A stretch of DNA of 64,000 bases from Margaritifera margaritifera. Taxonomy: Eukaryota > Mollusca > Bivalvia > Unionida > Margaritiferidae. The stretch is taken from assembly GCA_029931535.1 (NCBI GenBank), contig JAQPZY010001344.1, positions 518,001 to 582,000 of the forward strand. The letters run 5' to 3'. The number at the start of each line of letters is the position of its first letter. Positions within the stretch are counted from its first letter, which is position 1. A program made the position numbers and the translations under genes. Below are positions 12,546-23,360 of the stretch, in pieces. The notes beneath the pieces are model-generated. The model worked only from the letters and a program-made list of their open reading frames with translations. It was not told the DNA's origin and did no database searches.

Positions 12546-12781
12546 TATAGGATCTTTGAGTTTTTATCAGTAGATCTCGTAAACGCTTGTAAATACTGTT
12601 TCTCGGCCATGCTACCACATGAAAATGATATGAAATAATGTGCAAAGAGATCTTTAAGTTCGTTGGTGGGATAATAATCTGGTATGGAAGGATAACTGAG
12701 TCAGCAGAAAACTTACATAGGCTCGGCGCAAGCGCCTCGCTCAGTATAGTTCTCACTGAATCGGAATCATTCCATAGCAGT

Positions 12782-12894
12782 ATTCGCAACTTCGAGGTCA
12801 ATCCTACGGATCAAACCTTAAATGTATGCCGATAGCTGCCATTTGGACGACCTCGGCTATTTATGAAACAAGGACTGACCGAAAAGTTGCGAAT
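12782..12894 (+). mobile_element. Small hairpin MITE, copy 1
   Basis: A 113-bp element whose ends are inverted repeats: ATTCGCAACTTCGAGGTCAA at the left and the complement of ACTGACCGAAAAGTTGCGAAT at the right. The same element is present in opposite orientation at 54419-54529 with the shared core tgtatgccgatagc. It has no coding capacity. I see no clear target duplication. Confidence 0.7.
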
Positions 12895-13440
12895 GCATCG
12901 AACTATTTTTTCTTCGCAAATTTTCGGTGAAAATGACCGTCAATCCTGTTGGAGAAATAGACGAGGTGGTCCGAATAGATTTCGGTTTCTTTTTTGCGAA
13001 GAAATTTCCGGCAAACAAAATGTATGATATTTCTGTAAATTACTAAGTCGACATACATCCTTTGTATATTTTTGTCTCGCAGAATTAGCCGAGGTGGTCC
13101 GAATGTTAATACCGGATCACTAACAAACCATGTGACTGATAGTACATGCAGTTACAGAGATGCATCTACCCGCATTTCAGGGATGATAATTGTTCCTCAC
13201 TGGACATATACATCAACCACTTATGTAGACAACAGAGGTTTAGTAAATTCCTCAATGTAATCTAGCAGAAATGACAACAATCTTCAACCTGAAATTCTTT
13301 CCTTTAAAATATTCCTTTGATACAGAAAAAATCTTTAGAAAAATAAATAAATAAATATAATAAACAGTTATATGAAAAAAATATAAACATTTATTATGCA
13401 TTTTCACAACCACCGATTTAGCTTAAAAATAAAATCACTA
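12895..13440 (+). mobile_element. Interspersed repeat of about 550 bp, copy 1
   Basis: Aligns along its length with 20125-20700: shared blocks include gaaatttccggcaaacaaaa, gccgaggtggtccgaatgt, cagagatgcat, and cacaaccaccgatttagc. The short open frames inside are not conserved between copies. It follows directly on the small hairpin element. A diverged third piece in reverse orientation is visible around 53860-53990. Confidence 0.75.
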
Positions 13441-13557
13441 AAGCTCTTCCAGAAATTTAGTAGAAGTGATGACAAGCTCTTTTTGCATTGATACCTTAAA
13501 TTCTCAACACACCCCTTTTTTTATTTTTCAAGAATCGTACCAATATATTAGGCATTA

Positions 13558-13972
13558 GAATCAATTAAAACCTTACTGGTCACCAACACCTACCAATTAG
13601 TCAGCCTACAAACGTTTAATAAAATGAGCTTTGGAGGAGAATCAATTAAAACCTTACTGGTCACCAACACCTACCAATTAGTCAGCCTACAAACGTTTAA
13701 TAAAATGAGCTTTGGAGGAGAATCAATTAAAACCTTACTGGTCACCAACACCTACCAATTAGTCAGCCTACAAACGTTTAATAAAATGAGCTTTGGAGGA
13801 GAATCAATTAAAACCTTACTGGTCACCAACACCTACCAATTAGTCAGCCTACAAACGTTTAATAAAATGAGCTTTGGAGGAGAATCAATTAAAACCTTAC
13901 TGGTCACCAACACCTACCAATTATTCAGCCTACAAACGTTTAATAAAATGAGCTTTGGAGGAGAATCAATAA
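13558..13972. repeat. 81-bp minisatellite, about 5 copies
   Basis: Units start gaatcaattaaaaccttact and end aaaatgagctttggagga. Because 81 is divisible by three, the plus frame 13624-13998 reads as repeats of 27 residues. No homology or splice evidence supports a gene. Confidence 0.95.
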
Positions 13973-13975
13973 AAA

Positions 13976-16190
13976 GCTTCTTCCTAAATCTTATTTAAAA
14001 AAATGTGCAATTTTCAAAAATTCGAAACTTGAAAACATGTACTTAAATTTTTGTTGTCTAAATTAGTTGGTGTAGATCTGCACCATGATTTCACTTTTGC
14101 CCCATGTTAGGCTTCAAGCTACTTCATACTACTTGACTTCTCTAAATACCCCTTTTCGATAGTTTTTCAAGAAATTTACACACAAAAGAAGGCAGAGGAA
14201 AAAAAGTAAAGCCTTGTTCCGCATCTACGTCAACCACTTATTTTGAGTCTGCAAAGTTTCCATAAAATTCTTTAGACAGTGTGGGCGAAGAAGTGATGGC
14301 TTCATTCTTCTAAACACTCGACTTTTCAAAATAAAGTTATTCTTTATTTTATTTTATTTTATTTTATTTTAAAAAGAAACATTTTCAAGAAAAGAAAAAA
14401 AAAAAAAGCTGAAGAAAAAACTACATAGACCATTTTTTTCAAACGCCTTTAAAAGTGTCAATAAAATCCTTGAAGCAACTTTGGAGGAGAGACGATGACA
14501 AGCTTAATCACGGATGGACTGACAGACAGACAGACAGACCCACAATATCCAAGCTTTCCGCTGAAGTGTGGGGATGATAAATATATTTCTAATGAAATTA
14601 ATCTGAGTAGTATTTGATGTAAAGTATTTTCTAGCAACTGTAAAAAAGCACAGTTCAAGAAGCTTACCTTTCTTGGTCATGAGTAGAAGTTACTGCTATG
14701 TCTTTTGACCTACGACTCGTTTTGCACCACTTCCAACAGATTCTGCTATATAAACAGACCTGGTTCAGGTGTGACTGGCCGGGTAAGGCGGCGAGAAAAA
14801 CAATCGAACGTGCCTACAGATCGATAAAAGTTCATTTTAGTACCTTAATCTCTCTAAACGTGACATATTTCATATACCATCCGAACGAATTTGGCTGCTC
14901 CACAAGTACTCAGCGTCAGAAATATGAACTCGATCTTCCATTGCTGTGCATCAAGGAACGAGGATCATCAAATACATTGCTATCCTTTACAATCCGAATC
15001 TATTCTGTTGACAGAATAATGCCTGGATCTGGACGTTAACACGATTGAGATAGGGACCAAATTAATCGTTATCTCTAGTTTGTATGACGCCCAAAAGCTG
15101 TAAAGAAGGACATTAAGTGCTTTGATTCATTCTTTGTTTTTGCTATCGTGCTTTTGGTGAGAAATTATCATCCAAGTTTCCGCTACATCTAGTTTTTGAT
15201 ATTCTCTTGCAACTGAATTATTGGCTAAACCAGAAGATGTTGTAGATAACTACAAGCAAATAGTCCATATCGATTTAAACATACTGGTATGAACAAGAGT
15301 GTGTTTGAAAAACAAAGTTATCACCATCATCATCGTCGTCGTTTAATTTTCATTGTTGTCATAAAAGCATTATATTATCTTTCCAGGAAACAAGTGTAGC
15401 TGTAGAGAAACTACGAATGTTATGGATGAAATGGCAGTATTGGCGATGGCGATTCAGAACTATGAGGCGCAAAGCAAACGATTAACCCCTCTCGAAATTA
15501 AGCCGGAATCTCGATTGTATATCCAGATCTTACGATCAGTGACATATTTGTGTTTCTTCTTGATTAAAGTATGAAGCATATTTTTAAAAATCCAACATTC
15601 GTACGCTCAAATTGCTAATTTTTCTTTTTTTCTTCTTTCCGAATTTTCGATTTCCGCATTCTAAGTTCAGTCAGTATATCTTTGCGTAAAAATTCTAGGA
15701 CTGACTTCCAAATTCAATAGCCGAGTTTCTGATTGGAGCTTAAAATTAAGGAAGTTATATATACATAAAATACTGTGTTATAAACCCATCGTGTGTTACT
15801 GTGGACGCATGTCCATTAATTGGATATAAATAAAATACTGTGTTATTAACCCATCGTGTGTTACTGTGGACGCATGACCACTTCTTCACAATATAGGCTT
15901 TCATTATATGTGTAATTGTCCAGTCCGTGTCAAAATCAACAAATTTCGAGAAGCAGGTGTTCGTTCATTTTCCTCCCCAAAACCTCGAACCTGCTGCAGA
16001 AAATATTTTATTTGCACCATCATAGGTTTTGAGACCTTATTGCACTAGTCCGTGTCGAAACAAAAACCAAAACCCAATCATGAAAAGAAAGAACCAAATC
16101 TGTACAAGGGGGCGACGGTTTAAAAAAGATGGATGCCTAAACAGCCAGCCAGTCACACTAATATTCATTACTTTGTCAGTTATTTTGACG
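13976..16190. other. No supported gene; simple repeats and a two-copy duplication
   Basis: Contains (ATTTT)n at 14339-14372, an A run near 14396, and a 65-bp duplication at about 15763-15890 (aaaatactgtgttat followed by cccatcgtgtgttactgtgg). A short open stretch after tctttccag at about 15387-15573 looks exon-like but has no recognisable homology. The plus frame at 14698-15039 has no recognisable domain. Confidence 0.5.
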
Positions 16191-16196
16191 TAAAAA

Positions 16197-16357
16197 CTAA
16201 TGACTTGCACATAAGAGTTATTACAACGGAATGTCCTAATGACTTGCACATAAGAGTTATTACAATGGAATGTCCTAATGACTTGCACATAAGAGTTATT
16301 ACAACGGAATGTCCTAATGACTTGCACATAAGAGTTATTACAACGGAATGTCCTAAT
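16197..16357. repeat. 39-bp minisatellite, 4 copies
   Basis: Unit taatgacttgcacataagag followed by ttattacaacggaatgtcc. It is open in three frames on both strands because 39 is divisible by three. Confidence 0.95.
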
Positions 16358-16786
16358 TGCAACCAAGATAACTAGCAGTAGATACAAACAGACGAGAACG
16401 TCAGCAGTCTTTGTCTTCCCACCACCATCACCAATATTTCGCATACGTCGGTTGATTTAATTTAATTAGGACCTTGCTTATTAAGCTTATTAAACTGCCA
16501 GAATGTGCGTTCGGGTTTTAGCAGTAGATGTAATTTGTTTCATATATATGTTATTGTCTTTCTACGTGTCAAACTAATTGCACAAATATCTTCACGAGGG
16601 GTAAGTAAATAATATGCACATGCAACAATGCATGGTGTTTGGTGCAGCGACCAGAATTGCTTATATTTATAAATGAACGCCTAATTAGAAAAGCAAGAAG
16701 AATTATACAGAGCAAAACGTGTTTAATATAAATTTCATTGCTATTGTAGACTTTAAATATGTGTAGATTTGATGAGATCTGTGGGG

Positions 16787-16980
16787 AGAGGGGGGGGGCG
16801 GGGGGTTGGCTATTTATATATAAATAGTAACTGGGGTTTTTTTGGGGGGGCGGGGGGTTGGCTATTTATATATAAATAGTAACTGGGTTTTTTTGGGGGC
16901 GGGGGGTTGACTATTTATATATAAATAGTAACTGGGGTTTTTTTTGGGCGGGGGGTTGGCTATTTATATATAAATAGTAA
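16787..16980. repeat. G-rich array with four perfect 18-bp palindromes
   Basis: Four units of 49-52 bp each join a G run (such as ggggggcggggggttgg) to the self-complementary CTATTTATATATAAATAG, at 16810-16827, 16862-16879, 16911-16928 and 16960-16977, and then taactggggttttttt. Each unit can therefore form both a cruciform stem and, with neighbours, G-quadruplex structures. No gene is evident nearby. Confidence 0.95.
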
Positions 16981-17840
16981 CGCGAAAATGAATTTGAGAT
17001 ACTGACCACGTGGAATTCTTATTTATGTAAATCCTAAAACTTGTCCTACAATTCAAGCTTGAATGAATTTAATGCACACCTTTATGTACTTTATAAACTT
17101 CTCAACTTAGCTGTATAGACCGAGACTCCCATCACAGAATGATAGCTGGTTTCCGTTTAGGCTGAGTTTGAATTCATCTGCTTTGTAGGACAAATACTTC
17201 TTTTCGTGATCTAACTGACAGGTTGGAACCTGGAAACTATCTGGGACAGCGATTGGCAGTTGAAGCTTAACGCTTGTGGTGCGTTTTAGCAGTTTTTGAC
17301 CAAACAAGCCTGAAATGACTGAAATTTCGTAGCCCAAAATATGTTCATGTTGATGCGCGAAAATACCTTGTGTAAAACGAGACAGGAAGAAATATTTAAA
17401 AAATTTATTTCCAAGCGAAACTCTTTCAATTTTATTTCCAGAAAGAAAAGAGTATGTTTTATGAATTCCATTGATTTTTAATTATGAAATTTATCTTGCC
17501 CGGTTACTCTTTCGACGGATCAATGATGTTGCAAGTAGTATGCATTTTGAGAGATCTGAACCAAAGTTTGTTGCTATTTAAAAAAAAAAAAATAATTTTA
17601 ATTTTTTGCATTACCATCTTGTAGGGATACGAGTACGAGAACATTAGGAATAAAAAAAACGCGCGAATATTTTTTATTCTACTTGACGTATTTTCTGGAT
17701 TTATTGGACAAGCTCCTTGGGGAAAGCTTACAACAAAGGATACTAATTAAAGAGAAAATCTTTAACTCTTGACTGTTAAATGGAAAGTTATATTACAATA
17801 AACGGACTCCCAAAGAAATAAATATATTTGACCAATTCAA
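16981..17840. other. No supported gene
   Basis: Unassigned sequence. A minus-strand frame over 17107-17337 gives a 76-residue protein that I do not recognise; by position it could be another decayed Polinton fragment, but nothing in it proves this. Confidence 0.4.
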
Positions 17841-18086
17841 TTGACAACAGAAATGGTATACTATCAATTTCATTTGCAGAGAATAGCTTTTGTTGTTGGG
17901 TATTACAATATTTCAGATGAACTCAAAGGCAATATGTTCTACCACATAAACAACAAGTATAAAGCAAGGACTGTTTTAATTCCTGGCAGCTTTTACAAAG
18001 TCAAAATGAACATGAATAAAGTCAAAGAGGGAATGACTACAAATAGTGACAATGCAAAAAGTGTAGATGTTAAATGTACGGAGTAA
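17841..18086 (+). pseudogene. Unrecognised 81-residue open frame, possible Polinton structural-gene fragment
   Basis: The translation contains GYYNISDELKGNMFYHINNK and a Lys/Met-rich tail. I do not recognise the family. It lies on the same strand as, and 3.3 kb upstream of, the packaging-ATPase relic, so a decayed capsid-type gene of the same Polinton is a reasonable guess from context only. There is no start or splice evidence, and sequence beyond the stop is broken in all frames. Confidence 0.25.
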
Positions 18087-18254
18087 ACTCAAAAGGTAAA
18101 TCACTTTGAGTGATACAATGCTATTTGTCAGGATGCAGTAGCCAGAGAACTATACGGGCATCTTCTAAATCTCATACAGGTTGTGGTTCTTTTGAAACAC
18201 ACAATTGATACGTTTACCTTAACCATATCACCAACACAAAAATACATTCTAATG

Positions 18255-18965
18255 GTAACTATTCAACTTCACTAGAGTATTTACCCGTTAAAAATGTTTA
18301 CCAAGTTGACTTTGCTTCATGCAACGTTAATGGTCTTTGTAAACAATTACAGAGGAGTATTGTAAACAGATTGAATATCAGCATAAATGGTGAAGATGGA
18401 AAAGTAATAGATTTCACGGTATGATTGCAACATATGTTTTTCGCGTCAGGCAAATAATAAAATGATATAAGAAATATTTTACGAGGCCCTAGTAATTCTC
18501 TTTTGGAGAGTCTAAGCAAATTATATTTTTCTTTAAAAACAGAATCAATCCAGTTGCAAAACCAGGACAAAGTGCATCAATAGGCGGTACAAAAAACCTC
18601 AACAATAACTGTATAAAATATTTCCGTGATCCTGTTAAATTAACTGATGCAGCTACTAGTCGGTTTGTACAAAGACGTGGTGATACTCAGATACGTAAGA
18701 CATTGAATGAGACTGAGTTGAAAGCTCTTAAAACATGGGGAGAACAAGTTTACAATAAATTTGCAGCTATTGAACAGATTTGTAACGGACAGGTAACAAA
18801 ATATCAGAAGTACAAAAATAGATTGATAAGAACGGAGGAAAAAAATAATTCCGATTGTGCACATAGAGATTCAGGACCGTATATATTGCTGTGAAGACAC
18901 TGAAGGCTCTTAGAGAAAGAGTAGACGCAAAAGGGTCAGTGTCTAACTCAACAATATTTACAACC
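18255..18965 (+). pseudogene. Broken coding-like segments, possible Polinton structural genes
   Basis: Two plus-strand stretches look coding: one with LEYLPVKNVYQVDFASCNVN (about 18271-18330) running to NISINGEDGKVIDF, and one from about 18610 with YFRDPVKLTDAATSRFVQRR continuing into a Lys/Glu-rich segment with ELKALKTWGEQVYNKF. Stops separate them. Neither is a family I can name. Their strand and position beside the ATPase relic fit Polinton structural genes, but this is inference. Confidence 0.3.
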
Positions 18966-19063
18966 AATTGAACAGAGGATACACGGTGAGACTGATGCTT
19001 TAGAGACTGACATGGAGACTAGACCCTGATAAAAATGCTAAAGACCAGACTCATTTTTTTTTT

Positions 19064-19190
19064 CAAGGTTTGGTTTGGTTTGGTTTTTGGGTTTAACGCC
19101 ATTTTTCAGCACATATTGGAGAGTATTGTTGGATCAAAAATGTTCTGTCCCCAACCTAAACTTTAAGAAGGACTCGCAAGATTTAATCTT
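19064..19190 (+). mobile_element. GGTTT-rich interspersed repeat fragment
   Basis: Begins ggtttggtttggtttggttt and continues gggtttaacgccatttttca. This opening is typical of a short interspersed repeat I associate with bivalve genomes. The extent of the right side is uncertain. Confidence 0.45.
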
Positions 19191-20103
19191 TTTTGTAAAA
19201 ATATTTATTGGTGCTAATTTTTAACATAATTATCGGTTAAAATAAAGAATTACGTAGGTATGTAGTATCCTTAATTCTGCTTCACTTGTAAATTGTCCTT
19301 AAGATCTCTGTCCCTCTCCCCCCTCCACCCGAAATATTATCATTATTCCAATTAGACTCATAAATATTGAGATAAAAATATAATAAACAATCCTTGAATG
19401 AAGCAGTAATAAATTATCCCCACAACACAACTTTTAGTTTCTAACTTCTAGGTTTACTTGATTGTCTCGTTTCGTCCGCAAAGGAATCTTCAGAGTAACG
19501 TTGAATTCGTTAATGTCCGATTCCCTCACTTGGGTCGGGAATGGGAAGTAAACGTTTTTGTGGGCTTGTAAGTTTATACTTTTACATTAAAAAAATCTTT
19601 GCCAACTTACATGTATTTGCTTCTTTGTAATTATGCAAAGTGAATTTCAGTGTACCTTTTTTTCTCTCATTCAATATAGAACAACATCAGCGTTGTTATA
19701 AACTATTTAACTTACCTTTCTACAAAGTCTTTATATCTTCCTGAAACTTTTGCATTTTACTTTTCTAGTTCAGTTTTAAACTCCTTTAGTGATACCAAAC
19801 CTAAGTTTGATGTCATCTTAACTCAGAATTTTCCTAAAGTATCCAGTACTGTCGTGAATATAGCAGATGTTCTATATAAATGACTTAGGACCAGGAGTGC
19901 CGGTGTTGCCGCCTAGTGATATCAATTGGCGTAATTCACCTCGATTCCTCGTTTAGGTAGAATGCTTTTTGAAAGATATCACCATATCCAGTGGAAGTGA
20001 TGATCTTTTGGAAGTTAAATGACTTCAACATCTTCATGACATACATAAAGGGCTGAACAAGGTACTTGAGCAAAAACCGAGAAAGTTATTATCAGGAGCC
20101 AAC

Positions 20104-20721
20104 AATGCATAAAACACTAGTATACAAGTTATTGTTTCTTCGCAAATTCTCAGTCAAAATGACCATCAATCTAATCGGAGAAATAGACGAGGCGTTTCGA
20201 ACAGATTGTGGTTTCTTTTTTGCAAAGAAATTTCCGGCAAACAAAATGATTGATTTTTCTGTAAGTTAGAACACCGACATACATCCGATGCATATTTTTA
20301 TCTCGTAGAAGTAGCCGAGGTGGTCCGAATGTCCATACTGCGTCACTAACAAACTAGGTAAATGATGGTACATGCAGTACAGAGATGCATATGCCCGCAT
20401 TTCAGGGATGTTAATTGTTTCTCACTGGACATGTACATAAAAAGCAACCATTTATATAAAAAACAAAGGTTTAGTAAAATCTTCAACGTAAAATAGCACA
20501 AATAATGACAATCTTCAACCTGAAATTCATTCTCTTCAAAATTCTTCTTTCATAAAAGTTTTTTTCTCAGAAAAATAAATAAAATAAATATAACAAACAT
20601 TTATATGAAAAAAGTAAACATTTTATTATGCATATTCACAACCACCGATTTAGCAAAAAAAAAAATTTCACTAGAGTTTTTTTTATGATCAATAGTGGGA
20701 AATGCACAAAACACTAGTATA
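20104..20721 (+). mobile_element. Interspersed repeat, copy 2, flanked by a 21-bp target duplication
   Basis: The 576-bp body (20125-20700) matches the repeat at 12895-13440. It is bracketed by a 21-bp direct repeat with one mismatch: aatgcataaaacactagtat at 20104 and aatgcacaaaacactagtat at 20701. A duplication this long is characteristic of target-primed (LINE-type) retroposition, so this is probably a SINE-like or other retroposed element rather than a DNA transposon. Confidence 0.75.
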
Positions 20722-21326
20722 GAAGCTACTCAAAATCTTTTTTAAAAATGTGAAGGAAAAAAAGAAAAGAAAACCCGAGACAGTGATCCAGAAAAGTGTT
20801 TCATCTCAGCAAAAGAAAAAACCTCAGTGACAATAAAAGGTCTGCCAAATATGGTTTATTCTTAAGGTTTTAAACTGAGGCAACAGTTTACGGAAGCCAC
20901 AAGGTATTTCTTTGGTGAGTAACAAACAGGACACAGAAATTGGTAACACAAGTGTTAACAATTTTACACTGACAATTATTATATCTGCTGTAATCTAGGA
21001 AGAACACATGATAACATATCATGTGATGGCGATCATAACTTAGCTAACGTTCAAGAAGGTATCCGCCTACAGATAAACAGAAAGAAAAATGTAGATGGCC
21101 ACAAAATGTATATTTATTACGTGTCAGCTCAGATCAATGAATGTTTAGGGCATGAAACGTGACAATGGCAATGCGTATCGAATGTACAAACATGCAGGAT
21201 GCAACATATGCAGGACACAATGTGTATGTGCACCTGGAAGAACAATAAATGTAGCTAAAAGAGCGGTGTGTGCGTGAACACAGCCGTGTCGCATAGCAAA
21301 AACGGCAAAGCCATTACTTACCTGAA

Positions 21327-21700
21327 CCTCATAACATGATAATTTGGGGAGTGACTAATTGTGGAAAGACTATGCTAGCAGAAAAAACTGTTTTAAACAG
21401 AATGCAGAAACTTATTTTGAATATATCGTTATCATCTGCCCAACTCTTCTGTTTAACAAAACTTAAAATAGAAAGTGGTTACTCAAAGATCAAAAGAGGA
21501 TTGTGATAGATCCTGATCATAACCTTAATCAGTGGCTAGAGTAGCTGGGTGATCCGTATCTAGGTACAAATTCTTTGTTTCTGATTGATGACTGTGGCAA
21601 TCTCAATGAAATAAAAACGAAAGCAACGAACCTAACTAAACTAGCTATTTGTGGTAGGCATTTTGAAATGTTTGTATGGGATTTTAGGTTGTCTTTTTGA
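21327..21700 (+). pseudogene. Polinton-type packaging ATPase relic (A32/FtsK-like)
   Basis: PHNMIIWGVTNCGKT (21327-21371) contains a Walker A motif GxxxxGKT. About 210 bp further LFLIDDC (21575-21595) is a Walker B-like block, followed by LTKLAICGRHFEMFVWDF (from about 21629), which matches the LA.GRH...VW block of Polinton and related virus packaging ATPases. Walker A and B lie in different frames and a double stop (tga tag near 21506) sits between them, so the gene is dead. It is convergent with the polymerase relic on the other strand, a layout compatible with one decayed Polinton. The family normally drives DNA into capsids. A different P-loop ATPase is unlikely given the GRH block. Confidence 0.7.
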
Positions 21701-21975
21701 AATATTTGTTTGGGTTTTTAGGTTGTCTTTTTGAAATATTTGTATTGGATTTTAGGTTGTCTTTTTGAAATATTTGTATGGGTTTTTAGGTTGTCATTTT
21801 GAAATATTTGTATAGGTTTTTAGGTTGTCATTTTGAAATATTTGTATGGGTTTTTAGGTTTTATTTTTGAAATATTTGTATGGGTTTTTAGGTTGTCTTT
21901 TTGAAATATTTGTATGGGTTTTTAGGTTGTCTTTTTGAAATATTTGTATGGGTTTTTAGGTTGTCTTTTACAACA
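21655..21975. repeat. 34-bp minisatellite, about 9 copies, seeded in the ATPase gene
   Basis: Unit ttgtatgggtttttaggttg followed by tctttttgaaatat. The first unit overlaps the ATPase coding sequence for GRHFEMFVWDF, so the array grew out of that motif; later units have lost the frame because 34 is not divisible by three. Confidence 0.93.
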
Positions 21976-22371
21976 AGGACAGAAAAGGCAATCTGCGACA
22001 ACGTGTGCCAAAGTTTAGTCCTTACATATTCATAGGGTAGTGTGCTTATGCTGTCACAAACAAAAACACCCTTTTGTCGTCATGCATAGACAAAACAACT
22101 GTATTCGTTTTAATGCTGTACATTTCAATACCGTATGATCAGAGTAAATTCATTTGCTGGTAACTTTCAGTTTCATTCAATAGACAGTCTTTGTACATTT
22201 CAAATGTTAAATTGTTTTGATCACACATTTCCTTCTTCTCTTACAGACCTTTTTTTTCGTCTTCCTTTCTTGTGCATAAATAAAGTTTAGACCTCAATCC
22301 TACAAGCTCTTGAATAGGTAGGTACACCAGTTAACTCATCCTTGAAAAGTCCTGGAACTTTCTTATTTATT

Positions 22372-22675
22372 TGTGATAAACTAAATAGGTTGTCCTTTTG
22401 GTAGTCACTGGCTCATACAAATAAATAAGTTATCATTTTGGTAGTCACTGGTGCCATACAACTAAATATGTTGTCCTTTTGGTAGTCAGTGGTGCCATAT
22501 AACTAAATATGTTGTATTTTTTGGTAGTCAATGATGTCATACAACTAAATATGTTGTCCTTTTGGTAGTCAATGGTGTCATACAACTAAATATGTTGTCC
22601 TTTTGGTAGTCAATGGTGTCATACAACTAAATATGTTATCATTTTGGTAGTCACTGGTGTAATACAACTTAGTGT
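22372..22675. repeat. 43-bp minisatellite, about 6-7 copies, made of a polymerase motif
   Basis: Plus-strand unit actaaatatgttgtcctttt followed by ggtagtcaatggtgtcatacaac. On the minus strand a unit reads GTSDYQKDNIF, the conserved D-T-S-D-Y-x-K-[DN]-H block just downstream of the DTDS catalytic motif in Polinton polymerases. The array lies exactly between the relic's MTDTD block and its KDELTG block. Confidence 0.92.
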
Positions 22676-23360
22676 TATCCTTCATGTTACTATAATTTTT
22701 TTTATTTCTTAACATAGACACACAATTAATCTGTATCAGTCATTAACAATCGCTGTATTTTGTTTTTCAACTTGTTGAAGTAGAATTCGTACATCAGCCA
22801 TTTGGATAATTCTAAACACGCTTGATCTGTTTGTATTTAAAACTGATTAGGTAGTCATTAATAATTATTCTCCTTGCATATGATAATTATTTTGGCAATT
22901 GACAAATTATTTTCATCTGCACATATATTAAGTGTTATTCTTTTTCCTGAGATTCTCAATGTATTTAACATCATCATCTTTATTTCCTTCCGTAGAAGAT
23001 TGCATGATATAATAATTAAGTACAATAAATCATATGAATACAATTATTAAACTTTCATAAAAATAAAAAAGTACCAAAAAAATAAAGAAATGAATACAAA
23101 CAAACACTAGTAAAAAAAAATTAAGAAAAAAAATAAAATTAGACAAACTGTGAATCCGGGTCTCCTGTGCAGAAAGTCATTATTAGGCCGTAGAAGCAAC
23201 AGCAATTATTTTGTGCATACAATAATGTCAAGAGATATATAGTGCGACTATCATAACACTGTTCGTCTATGGTATAAAATAGAATATTAGACTCAAAATC
23301 CTTACAGTATATCCATCATTAAATTGTTCATCAGCTGCATAAGTTGCAAGTTTCAGTACC

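Noticed and set aside
13624..13998. 124-codon frame with 27-residue repeats
   Set aside because: 81-bp minisatellite; no homology, signal or splice support.
14698..15039. 113-codon plus-strand frame
   Set aside because: No recognisable domain, no splice or promoter context, and a length expected by chance in 64 kb.
15387..15573. Exon-like stretch after tctttccag
   Set aside because: Reads open for about 60 codons with plausible composition but has no homology I recognise and no partner exon.
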